From Porphyrobacter sp. AAP82 (GTDB taxonomy: Bacteria > Pseudomonadota > Alphaproteobacteria > Sphingomonadales > Sphingomonadaceae), in assembly GCF_000331285.1 (NCBI RefSeq), contig NZ_ANFX01000019.1:54994-118993 (forward strand): 64,000 nucleotides of DNA, in the 5' to 3' direction. Each line of letters begins with the position of its first letter. Position 1 is the first letter of the stretch. This document shows, piece by piece, positions 26,972-34,667 of this stretch. The notes under the pieces are model-generated. The model made no database searches. It was not told the DNA's origin and was given only the letters and a program-made list of their open reading frames with translations. A program made the translations under genes and the position numbers.

Positions 26972-29440
26972 ATGGCGAGGGTGACCCTCGCGCAGCCGAC
27001 CCTTCCTACAGCCATCGCTGCATGGTTCGCCGCGCGCGGCTGGCGGGTGCGGCGGCACCAGTGGGAGATGCTCGAAAAGGCCCGCGAGGGCCGCCATGCG
27101 CTGCTGGTCGCCGATACCGGGGCGGGCAAGACGCTCGCCGGATTCCTGCCGACGCTGTGCGACTTTGCAGGGGACGCGGTGCCGGGTGATGGCCTCCACA
27201 CCCTCTACGTCTCGCCCCTGAAGGCGCTGGCGCAGGATGTGAAGCGCAACCTCCTCACCCCGATCGACGAGATCGGCCTGCCCATCCGTGTCGAGACCCG
27301 CAGCGGGGATACACCCGCCGATCGCAAGAAGCGCCAGCGCGTGACGCCGCCGCATATCCTGCTGACCACGCCCGAAAGCCTCTCGCTGCTGCTTTCCTAT
27401 CCCGAGAGCGCGGACCTGTTCGCAGGGCTGAAGCGCATCGTGATCGACGAGGTCCACGCCTTAGCCACCGACAAGCGCGGCGACCTGCTGGCCTTGAGCC
27501 TCGCGCGGCTCCACACGCTCGCGCCGGGCGCGCAGCGGGTGGCTCTTTCGGCAACGCTGGCGAACCCGCGCGACTTTCAGGAATGGCTCGCGCCCCAGTC
27601 CGGCGCGGATGGCGAGATCGCGGCGGCGGCACTGGTGCTTGGCGAGGAAGGCGCGGCCCCGCAAGTCGAAATCCTGCTGCCTCAGGAAGAACGCGTCCCG
27701 TGGGGCGGCCACGCCGGGCGCTGGGCCGTGCCGCAGCTCTACGCGGCGATCAAGGCCAACCGCACCACGCTGGTCTTCACCAACACGCGCTTCCTCGCCG
27801 AGTTCATCTTCCAGTGCCTGTGGGAGGCGAACGAGGATCACCTCCCCATCGGCATCCACCACGGCTCGCTCAGCACCGAGGCGCGGCGCAAGGTCGAAGA
27901 GGCGATGGCGCGGGGAGCCTTGCGCGCGCTGGTGTGCACCGCCAGCCTCGATCTCGGCATCGACTGGGGCGACATCGACCTGGTGGTGCAGATGGGCGCG
28001 CCCAAGGGTTCCTCGCGGCTGCTCCAGCGGATCGGGCGCGCGGGCCACCGGCTCGATGTGCCGAGCCGCGCGGTGCTGGTGCCGGGCAACCGCTTCGAGT
28101 TTCTGGAAGCGATGGCGGCGAAGGAAGCGGTCGATGAAGGCCAGCGCGATGGCGAGGCGTTCCGCCCGGGCAGCCTCGACGTGCTCGCCCAGCATGTCAT
28201 GGCCTGTGCCTGTGCAGGGCCGTTCCACGAGGACGCGCTGCTCGCCGAGGTGAGGAGCAGCCTTGCCTATAGCTGGGTCGATCAGGCGACCTTCGCCCGC
28301 GTGCTGGGGTTCGTCTCCAACGGCGGCTATGCGCTGCGGGCTTACGACCGGTTCCAGCGGATCGTGCGCGGGCGTGACGGGGTGTGGCGGCTCGCCCATC
28401 CCAACCAGGCCCAGCGCCACCGGATGAACGCCGGGATCATCGTCGATTCCGAGATGCTCACCGTCCGTTTCAGGAACGGCCGCAGCTTGGGCAAGGTCGA
28501 GGAGCGTTTCGCCGCGCAACTCTCCCCCGGCGACACCTTCTTCTTCGCCGGCATGAGCCTGGAGGTCGAGGGGGTGAAGGACATGGACGTCACCGTCCGC
28601 GCCGCCAAGACGTCCGCGACGATCCCGAGCTATGGCGGCTTGCGCCTGCCGCTCACCACGCACCTCTCGACCCGCGTGCAGGAAATGCTGTCCGACCGCG
28701 CGGGCTGGGCGCGCTTTCCCGATGATGTGCGCGAATGGCTGGAGATGCAGGACTACCGCTCGCGCCTGCCCGCGCCGGGCGAGTTGCTGGTCGAGAGCTT
28801 CCCCCACGGCGGCAAGCACTACACCGCCTACTACACCTTCGAGGGCTGGAACGCGAACCAGTCGCTGGGCATGCTCATCACCCGCCGTATGGAGGATCGC
28901 GGGTTGCTCCCCGGTGGTTTCGTGGCGAACGACTATTGCCTCGCGGTGTGGGGGCTGAAGCCTGTCACCGATCCCGCACCTTTGCTGTCACCCGATATCC
29001 TGACCGGTGAATTCGTCGAGTGGGTGACCGAAAGCCACCTGCTGCGCCGCGCCTTCCGCGAAGTGGCGGTGATCAGCGGCCTCGTCGAGCGCCAGCACCC
29101 CGGGCAGAAGAAGACCGGCAAGCAGGTGACCTTCTCGACCGACCTGATCTACGACGTTCTGAAGAAATACGAGCCCGACCACGTGCTGATCGAAGCCGCC
29201 TGGGCCGATGCGCGGGCGCGGATGACCGATGTGGGGCGGCTCGCGGACCTGCTGGAGCGCTCCGAGCGCGAGCTGGTGAATGTGACCCTCGACCGCGTCT
29301 CGCCGCTCGCCGTGCCGGTGATGACGATGATCGGCCGCGAGGCGGTGCCGCAGGGGGCGGTGGACGACGAGCTGCTGCTCGAAGCCGAGGGGTTGATCGC
29401 GGCTGCGATGCGGCCGGATGCGCCGATGGAGGGGGATTAG
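26972..29440 (+). CDS. Ligase-associated DEXH-box DNA helicase (Lhr-like)
   Basis: A superfamily 2 helicase of 822 residues, the length of the ligase-associated Lhr-type family. Walker A is ADTGAGKT at 47-54, and the DEXH box is IDEVHALATDKRGD. The C-terminal RecA lobe has TLVFTNTRFLAEFIF and the motif VI arginines in LLQRIGRAGHRLD. A winged-helix and Lhr-specific C-terminal domain follow (FVSNGGYALRAYDRFQRI). In many bacteria this helicase is encoded with an ATP-dependent DNA ligase, an exonuclease and the phosphoesterase PdeM. None of those is present next to it here, so its repair role rests on family membership only. Confidence 0.9.
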   Translation: MARVTLAQPTLPTAIAAWFAARGWRVRRHQWEMLEKAREGRHALLVADTGAGKTLAGFLPTLCDFAGDAVPGDGLHTLYVSPLKALAQDVKRNLLTPIDEIGLPIRVETRSGDTPADRKKRQRVTPPHILLTTPESLSLLLSYPESADLFAGLKRIVIDEVHALATDKRGDLLALSLARLHTLAPGAQRVALSATLANPRDFQEWLAPQSGADGEIAAAALVLGEEGAAPQVEILLPQEERVPWGGHAGRWAVPQLYAAIKANRTTLVFTNTRFLAEFIFQCLWEANEDHLPIGIHHGSLSTEARRKVEEAMARGALRALVCTASLDLGIDWGDIDLVVQMGAPKGSSRLLQRIGRAGHRLDVPSRAVLVPGNRFEFLEAMAAKEAVDEGQRDGEAFRPGSLDVLAQHVMACACAGPFHEDALLAEVRSSLAYSWVDQATFARVLGFVSNGGYALRAYDRFQRIVRGRDGVWRLAHPNQAQRHRMNAGIIVDSEMLTVRFRNGRSLGKVEERFAAQLSPGDTFFFAGMSLEVEGVKDMDVTVRAAKTSATIPSYGGLRLPLTTHLSTRVQEMLSDRAGWARFPDDVREWLEMQDYRSRLPAPGELLVESFPHGGKHYTAYYTFEGWNANQSLGMLITRRMEDRGLLPGGFVANDYCLAVWGLKPVTDPAPLLSPDILTGEFVEWVTESHLLRRAFREVAVISGLVERQHPGQKKTGKQVTFSTDLIYDVLKKYEPDHVLIEAAWADARARMTDVGRLADLLERSERELVNVTLDRVSPLAVPVMTMIGREAVPQGAVDDELLLEAEGLIAAAMRPDAPMEGD

Positions 29441-30045
29441 CGGCCGGGTGGTGCCGGATGCGCGGGCGCGCAGGTGTCAACGTCCGGCAGCTCGGGCATG
29501 GGGGGATTTCGCGGCGGGACAATTTCTTCCTGCGGCACAAGCGTCGTAAGCAGCGGCAACGGGTGGCCGCTGGCCTTGCCGAAATCCCCATGCTTCTCCA
29601 TGCCGTTGATGCAGAACGCCCCCAACCGCCCGTCGATCAATCCTGCTTTCCAGACCAGCCCGAGGGCCTGAAGCGCGGCATCGTAAGGCGCGTTGGCATC
29701 GGGTTCGAACACAATGTCTGGTAACGGATTCAGCTCATTAGCCTGTTCCAGCCAGAAGGTCAGTTGCTTCGCGGTTACGGGCACTCCGTTGAGAAGCGTG
29801 TCGCCCTCATTCGTGACTCGGATTTTGAGCACGAAGTTAAAATCTCTAATCTCTCCGGTCTCTTCGTAAGGGCTTGGCAACTCCACCAGCAGCGCATGCT
29901 GGCGCGTCTGGCTCGCCGCGAGCAGGAACACCACTGCGATGAACAGCGCCACGAACAGCATCGGCCGGGTGTCGATCGCGCGGATTGGCTCGCCGTGGTC
30001 GAAGCGCCGCGGCGCGGGGCTGCGGCGCAAGGAGGGGTGGGGCAT
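29437..30045 (-). CDS. Divergent ExbD-like protein (fourth copy)
   Basis: A 202-residue protein with one N-terminal helix (about 29-44) and a periplasmic domain. It shares the patterns of the two preceding ExbD genes: VELP after the helix, WNG-like LLNGVPV, FEPDANAPYD and the terminal GMEKHGDF. The transmembrane aspartate that ExbD uses for proton flow is not in the helix: the nearest Asp (residue 25) lies before it, and at the position aligned with ExbD by distance from VELP there is Val. It is therefore probably not a normal proton channel subunit. ATG 30045 overlaps the preceding exbD stop as ATGA. It also overlaps the converging helicase stop by four bases. Confidence 0.7.
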   Translation of the reverse strand: MPHPSLRRSPAPRRFDHGEPIRAIDTRPMLFVALFIAVVFLLAASQTRQHALLVELPSPYEETGEIRDFNFVLKIRVTNEGDTLLNGVPVTAKQLTFWLEQANELNPLPDIVFEPDANAPYDAALQALGLVWKAGLIDGRLGAFCINGMEKHGDFGKASGHPLPLLTTLVPQEEIVPPRNPPMPELPDVDTCAPAHPAPPGR

Positions 30046-30479
30046 CAGGGGAAGTCCCGGTATTTTTCGTTACCGGCGAAGATGAAGCTGTCGGCGCCCA
30101 CTTCGCGGATCAGGGCGAGGGTGCGGGCGGACTTGTCGTAGCTCGCCTGCGCTTCGGGCTCGAACCGCAGCACGGGCTGGAGGGGCAAGTCACCCGCCGC
30201 CGCGAGCTGCGCGCGCAGTTCGCACGCGGTGACGACATGACCGTTCCACAAGGTGCGATCAGCGGCGTCGATGGTGAGGACGTTCGATTCCAGCACAGGA
30301 TGCTTGGGGGTGCCATCGCTCGGCAGATCGACCGGGGTGACATTGGCCGCCATCGGGATCGCGAGGATCAGCATGATCAGCAGCGCCAGCAGCACGTCGA
30401 TGAAGGGGGTGACGTTCATCGCCGAGAGCGGCTGGGGACGAGGGGCGGCGAGACTGGGGCGCTTTACGGCTTGCGGCAT
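30045..30479 (-). CDS. exbD: ExbD/TolR-family biopolymer transport protein (third copy)
   Basis: A 144-residue ExbD/TolR protein. MNVTPFIDVLLALLIMLI is the membrane helix with the essential aspartate at Asp28. The periplasmic domain carries FEPEAQASYD and ends NEKYRDFP, almost the same as the second copy upstream, which argues for tandem duplication. The start at 30479 follows a GAGGAGAGA ribosome binding site. The gene lies about 200 bases beyond exbD2 with an intrinsic terminator between them, so it either has its own promoter or is expressed by read-through. Confidence 0.85.
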   Translation of the reverse strand: MPQAVKRPSLAAPRPQPLSAMNVTPFIDVLLALLIMLILAIPMAANVTPVDLPSDGTPKHPVLESNVLTIDAADRTLWNGHVVTACELRAQLAAAGDLPLQPVLRFEPEAQASYDKSARTLALIREVGADSFIFAGNEKYRDFP

Positions 30480-30609
30480 GGCTCTCTCCTCTTCGGCAGG
30501 GCGGCCCTGTTCGGGACAGGCCGCGCTGACCGCGCAAGAATATCGCAAAAAGAAGAGGTTGCCTAACGCGTACCGGTATTGCCCCTGCAACCGACCGGCG
30601 AGCGGGCAT

Positions 30610-30648
30610 AAAAAAAGATCGCCGCGATTGCTCGCGGCGCTCTTTTTT
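30610..30648. terminator. Bidirectional intrinsic terminator between exbD2 and exbD3
   Basis: The stem AGATCGCCGCGA (30616-30627) and TCGCGGCGCTCT (30632-30643) close on a four-base loop with one mismatch. A run of seven A (30610-30616) lies on one side and six T (30643-30648) on the other, so it can work on both strands. For the minus-strand tonB-exbB-exbD1-exbD2 transcript it falls 30 bases past the exbD2 stop and marks the likely operon end. Confidence 0.85.
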
Positions 30649-30678
30649 CGGTTGCCAGTGCGCCCGCAGGCGCACGGA

Positions 30679-31107
30679 TCACTTCGAGAAGTCGCGGTAC
30701 TTGTCGTTGCCGACGAAGCCGAACTTGGTGACGCCCGACGTCTTGATCGTTTGCAGCACCTTGGCCGACAGGTCGTAGCTGGCCTGCGCCTCGGGCTCGA
30801 ACTGGAGCTCGGGCTCGGGGTTCATCTGCGTCGACTGCTGAAGCGCCGTGACGAGCTGGCCCTGATCGATCGGCGTCCCGTTCCACAGGATCTGGTCATC
30901 GGGCGTGAGCACCAGCTTGTTCTTGGTCGGCTCGACCAGCGGCGGCGGTGCATCGTTGGGCTGCGGCAGGTCGATATCGACCGAGTGCGTGGCCACCGGG
31001 ATGGTGATGATGAACATGATCAGCAGAACGAGCAGAACGTCGATCAGCGGAGTCATGTTCATTTCCATCATCGGCTCGCCGTCAAGCTTGCCTCCAGACA
31101 TGCCCAT
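30679..31107 (-). CDS. exbD: ExbD/TolR-family biopolymer transport protein (second copy)
   Basis: A 142-residue ExbD-type subunit. MNMTPLIDVLLVLLIMFII is the membrane helix, with Asp23 as the conserved proton-carrying residue. The periplasmic part contains LWNGTPID, FEPEAQASYD and the terminal NDKYRDFSK. Together with ExbB and TonB it converts proton motive force into opening of TonB-dependent outer-membrane receptors. It begins 30 bases after exbD1 and is followed by an intrinsic terminator, so it is the last gene of the main tonB operon. Two exbD genes after exbB are known in other proteobacteria. Confidence 0.9.
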   Translation of the reverse strand: MGMSGGKLDGEPMMEMNMTPLIDVLLVLLIMFIITIPVATHSVDIDLPQPNDAPPPLVEPTKNKLVLTPDDQILWNGTPIDQGQLVTALQQSTQMNPEPELQFEPEAQASYDLSAKVLQTIKTSGVTKFGFVGNDKYRDFSK

Positions 31108-31137
31108 GGTGTGTTCTCCTTAGATTGGCTTGAGCGG

Positions 31138-31668
31138 TCAGGCGTTCGGATCGACGGGGTTCGAGATGAACCCGACGATCGGATAGCCTGCGAGCTGGAC
31201 GCGGAAGATGGCCCCCGCCACGCAGCGCCACGGGGCGTTGACGTCACCGCGGATGTGGACCTGGGGGATCTTTTCAGGGTCTTCGAGCAGCGCCTCGACC
31301 CCGCCCGCGCGCTGCACGATCGCGTCAAGACGCTGGAACGCCTGTTCCTGGAGCTCGGCCGAATCCACCAGCGTGATGTTGTTGAAATAGATCCGGCACT
31401 GCCCGCTGCGCGATGCGCCCTCGTAGCCCGGTTCGCCGGCGCTGCGACCGGCATCGTCGGTCGCGCTGACGGTGAGTAGCAGGTTTTCGACCTTGTCCTT
31501 GGATTCGAGCGACTCGAAGACCGGAATCTTGAGCTTCTCGATCGTCTGGATCGCCACCGGAACCGCGATGAGGAAGATGATCAGGAGCACCAGCATCACG
31601 TCCACCAGCGGCGTGGTGTTGATGTCGGACATCGGGGTATCGGCCCCACCTCCCGTTGAAATCGCCAT
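31138..31668 (-). CDS. exbD: ExbD/TolR-family biopolymer transport protein (first copy)
   Basis: A 176-residue ExbD-type subunit, longer than the later copies. DINTTPLVDVMLVLLIIFLI is the helix, with the essential Asp23. The periplasmic domain lacks the FEPEAQASYD and KYRDF motifs of the following copies, and contains a central insertion (about 65-90) and two Cys (in SGQCRIYFNN and WRCVAG), so it is an older, distinct paralogue. It lies 129 bases after exbB on the same strand. It is expected to form the proton channel complex with ExbB. Confidence 0.9.
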   Translation of the reverse strand: MAISTGGGADTPMSDINTTPLVDVMLVLLIIFLIAVPVAIQTIEKLKIPVFESLESKDKVENLLLTVSATDDAGRSAGEPGYEGASRSGQCRIYFNNITLVDSAELQEQAFQRLDAIVQRAGGVEALLEDPEKIPQVHIRGDVNAPWRCVAGAIFRVQLAGYPIVGFISNPVDPNA

Positions 31669-31797
31669 TGTGAATTCCTAGCCTGTCAATACTTTGGCTT
31701 CAACTGCTTGCCCCGATGCGCTGGCCAGTGACCGGTGCGCCGGGCACCGGCAGGAGCAATCCCGAAGGCCGCTCCTGCCGGTTGGCAGCTCTGACGA

Positions 31798-32574
31798 TCA
31801 GGACTTGTTGAGCGTCGGGTTGGCGGGGGCGGCGGGCTTGGCAGCGGGCTTGGCCGCCGGAGCCGCCTGGATCGCAGGCTTCACCGCACCGTTCGAGTTC
31901 ATGTACGCCAGCAGGTCGGTCGAGAAGGTGCTGAGCAGCGCGGCGATCTTGCGGTTGCGGCCCTGGAGGTAGTTGAACGCGAACACCGCAGGCACCGCGA
32001 CGAGCAGACCGATCGCGGTCATGATCAGCGCTTCACCGACCGGGCCGGCGACCTTGTCGATCGAGGCGTTACCGGCGATGCCGATGTTGATCAGCGCGCG
32101 GTAGATCCCGATCACGGTGCCGAGCAGACCGACGAACGGCGCGGTCGCACCGACGGTGGCGAGGAACGCGAGGCCGCCGTTGAGCACGGCGTTGATCGAA
32201 TCTTCCGAACGCTGGAGCGAACCGTGCATGTAGTCATGCGATTCGAGCGCATCGGTCATCTTGCCGTGGTCTTCCTGGGCCTTGACCGCGTCATCGGCGA
32301 GCTGGCGCCACGGGCCGTCCTTCTCGAGCTTGGCGGCGCCTTCCTTGAGGCTGGCAGCGCGCCAGAAGGTGTTCTGCACGGTCTTGTACTGCTTGAGCAC
32401 CTTGCTCTGTTCGAACAGCTTGGTGAACAGGATGTAGAACGAACCGACCGACATGACGATCATGATGGCGAGGATCGACCAGGCGACGGGGCCGCCCTGT
32501 TCCATGGCCTGGAGGAAGCCGAACTCGCTTTCGGGAGCGGCACCGGCGGCGGGAGCAAGCAGGTAAAGGGTCAT
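31798..32574 (-). CDS. exbB: ExbB/TolQ/MotA-family proton channel protein
   Basis: A 258-residue three-helix subunit (about 31-50, 135-157, 185-207). VGATAPFVGLLGTVIGIYRALI is the hallmark of the MotA/TolQ/ExbB family, and AGPVGEALIMTAIGLLVAVPAVFAFNYL is the third helix. The C-terminal tail is an Ala/Pro/Lys-rich low-complexity run. ExbB is the pentameric scaffold that surrounds ExbD helices and couples the proton gradient to TonB. It sits between tonB and the exbD genes. Gaps of 64 bases to tonB and 129 to exbD1 are compatible with one transcript. Confidence 0.93.
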   Translation of the reverse strand: MTLYLLAPAAGAAPESEFGFLQAMEQGGPVAWSILAIMIVMSVGSFYILFTKLFEQSKVLKQYKTVQNTFWRAASLKEGAAKLEKDGPWRQLADDAVKAQEDHGKMTDALESHDYMHGSLQRSEDSINAVLNGGLAFLATVGATAPFVGLLGTVIGIYRALINIGIAGNASIDKVAGPVGEALIMTAIGLLVAVPAVFAFNYLQGRNRKIAALLSTFSTDLLAYMNSNGAVKPAIQAAPAAKPAAKPAAPANPTLNKS

Positions 32575-32638
32575 TGCGAAAGTCCTCTTGAAAAGTTTGG
32601 TTCTTTGGGAAGCGGCGCGGCAGCACCGGCCCGATTGA

Positions 32639-33322
32639 TCAGTTCAGCTTGTAGGTGATGCGGGTCGACCAACTGGCGCTGATCGGCGTGCCTTCATCGT
32701 TGAGCGCGGGGTCGAAGCGCGCATAGCGTTCCACCGCCTTGGTCGCAGCGCCATCGAGGATGTCGGAACCGCTCGACGAGGTCACCGCACAACCGGTGGC
32801 ACGGCCATCGGGCGTCACGGTGCAGCGCACGCTGACCGTTCCTTCGATCTCTTCCTGGGCCGCACGACGCGGATAGTCTTCCTGAATGCGGGCCGACCAC
32901 GAACGCTGGTTCTTGGGCTGCACGCCGCGGGCCTTGGACGGGCCCTTGGCCGCCGGCGGCGGTCCCGGAGGAGCCTGCTGGACGGTGGGCCGGGTGTCCG
33001 TGCGGGTCGGCGGCGGAATCTCGCGCTGCGTTTCAACCGGCGGCGGATTCAGCGCCAGGTTGAGCTGCTGCGGCGGGGTCACCGGCGGCGGCGGGGACGT
33101 GTTCTCCGGCTGTTCGGGCGGCGGCGGTTCATCCGGCGGCGGCGGCGGTGGCGGCGGTTCCTCGACGTTGACGGTGGTCACCCGTTCGACGGCCTCCTTC
33201 ACGGCGTCGACAGCAAGATAGACGATCAGACCCGCGAAGACGGCACCGACGATCGACAAGGCGATGATCAGCGACATCAGCTTAGGGCCGGTCAACCCTT
33301 GTTGTTGGCTAGCGTAGGACAT
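32639..33322 (-). CDS. tonB: Energy transducer TonB
   Basis: A 227-residue TonB. A cytoplasmic N terminus and one helix (about 15-37, LMSLIIALSIVGAVFAGLIV) anchor it. A proline-rich spacer (about 54-130) crosses the periplasm. The C-terminal TonB domain (about 140-227) has YPRRAAQEEIEGTVSVRC, FDPAL and the ending TRITYKLN. It contacts TonB boxes of outer-membrane receptors. The start at 33322 is preferred over longer readings because the conserved N terminus starts there and GGAGAG lies upstream. A perfect hairpin at 33347-33365 stands just before the ribosome binding site. Confidence 0.93.
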   Translation of the reverse strand: MSYASQQQGLTGPKLMSLIIALSIVGAVFAGLIVYLAVDAVKEAVERVTTVNVEEPPPPPPPPDEPPPPEQPENTSPPPPVTPPQQLNLALNPPPVETQREIPPPTRTDTRPTVQQAPPGPPPAAKGPSKARGVQPKNQRSWSARIQEDYPRRAAQEEIEGTVSVRCTVTPDGRATGCAVTSSSGSDILDGAATKAVERYARFDPALNDEGTPISASWSTRITYKLN

Positions 33323-33719
33323 CCAGCGCTTTCTCTCCAAATACTCGCCGATCCCAAGGATCGGCACACTCCCCACCCCCCGGCCGTTATGGTCGGCGAG
33401 CGGATCCCGGTCATTTCGGTCCTCCCACGCCGGAACAAAAATTACGGGCCCGTGCAGCGCACGTGCCCCAATCTTTCTCCGGCTGGCACGCGCGGGATAA
33501 CAAACGATTCCCGTACGCAACCTCACACTGTCTGCGCGGCAATGTCCCCAGTCCCGCGCTTCAGCGATACGGGCTTTAACGGGCAACCCCTAGCCGATCA
33601 AACGCTTTTGCGGTTCAGCACGGATTCACTGCGCGCCGTGTGCAACAGACCCTGCTATTACGCAAAGGCACGAGGGTGTCTCGGGGTCCGCCTCGGGGCC
33701 ACAGGTAAAGGGAAGATTA
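33323..33719. other. Divergent intergenic region between tonB and a secreted protein gene
   Basis: About 397 bases with no convincing gene. It must carry promoters for tonB (minus) and the unknown secreted protein gene (plus). Apart from the tonB-leader hairpin I see no clear -35/-10 pair and no convincing Fur-type palindrome, although the tonB operon would be a natural Fur target. Confidence 0.6.
33347..33365 (-). promoter_or_regulatory. Hairpin in the tonB leader
   Basis: GCCGATCC and GGATCGGC form a perfect 8-base stem with a 3-base loop, ending 25 bases before the tonB start codon and about 10 bases from its ribosome binding site. It has no U-tract and is too close to the gene to be a simple terminator of another transcript. 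It may influence tonB translation or mRNA stability. Confidence 0.5.
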
Positions 33720-34598
33720 ATGTCTTTTTTCAGGACTCTGGCGATTGCGGGCGCAGTGGCCGGCGGGCTTGTGGCGGGGACCTGCGGCGCGCTTGCGCAA
33801 GACCCGGCGGGCGGCGCCCCCGCACCGGTTGCAACCGCCCCGGCGGGCCCCACCTATGCCGATCTGGCGGCCCTTTCGGACGCTGCGGAACTGGTCTTGC
33901 GCGTGCAGATTCGCAAAGCGACGGCGCTCAAGCCCGAACGCGCTCAGAGGGTCGCGCCGGGATTCGCGCGGCTCTATGTCGAGGCGAACACGCTCGCGCT
34001 GATCGCCGGGCGCAGCGGGGTGGGGGCGGGCGTCACCTATCTTGTTGATGTGCCGCTGGATGCCAGGGGCAAGGTGCCCAAGCTCAAGAAGCGCGAATTC
34101 CTGCTGTTCGCGCGCGGCGTGCCCGGCCGGCCGGGCGAATTGCAGCTGATCGCGCCCGGCGCGCAGATCGATTACGCCCCGGCGCTCGAGGCACGGGTGC
34201 GCCCGATCCTCACCGAACTCTACGCCAAGGACGCCGCGCCCCGCATCACCGGGATCAGCGACGCGCTGGCGGTGCCGGGGACCTTGACGGGCGAATCGGA
34301 GACCCAGATCTTTCTGGCAACCGAAAACCGCTCTCCGGTCTCGATCACCGTGCTGCGCCGCCCGGGCCAGCGCCCGCAATGGGGCGTGTCGTGGGGCGAG
34401 ATCATCGACTCGGCCGCGCAACCCCCCGCGCCCGAAACCCTGCGCTGGTACCGCCTTGCCTGTGCGCTGCCGGCGCAGTTGCCGAGCAACGCCAACCTCT
34501 CGCGCGAGGCGGCCGAGCGGCGGCTGGCGGCGGGCGACTATGCCTTCGTGCGGCAGGCGCTCGGCCCCTGCGAGCGGCGGATCACGCAGGGGGGATAA
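33720..34598 (+). CDS. Secreted protein of unknown function
   Basis: A 292-residue protein I do not recognise. A signal peptide (about 1-27, ending CGALAQ) is followed by an Ala/Pro linker. The mature part is mixed alpha/beta: LVLRVQIRKATALKPERA, a segment with VTYLVDVPLDARGKVPKLKKREFLLFARGV and a region with TQIFLATENRSPVSITVLRRPG. Two Cys (in LACALP and LGPCERR) could form a disulphide. Proteins of this kind appear conserved near hom in sphingomonads, which suggests a periplasmic role, but no family function is known to me. It ends 69 bases before hom. Confidence 0.75.
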   Translation: MSFFRTLAIAGAVAGGLVAGTCGALAQDPAGGAPAPVATAPAGPTYADLAALSDAAELVLRVQIRKATALKPERAQRVAPGFARLYVEANTLALIAGRSGVGAGVTYLVDVPLDARGKVPKLKKREFLLFARGVPGRPGELQLIAPGAQIDYAPALEARVRPILTELYAKDAAPRITGISDALAVPGTLTGESETQIFLATENRSPVSITVLRRPGQRPQWGVSWGEIIDSAAQPPAPETLRWYRLACALPAQLPSNANLSREAAERRLAAGDYAFVRQALGPCERRITQGG

Positions 34599-34667
34599 GG
34601 CGCATGCCCGCTTGACCGCGCAGGCTGCACGGTTAAGCGCGGCCTGCTGTTTCCATCGGAGGGCCGC

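Noticed and set aside
32886..33221. A Gly-rich plus-strand frame opposite tonB
   Set aside because: It is the reverse complement of the TonB proline-rich spacer, not a gene.
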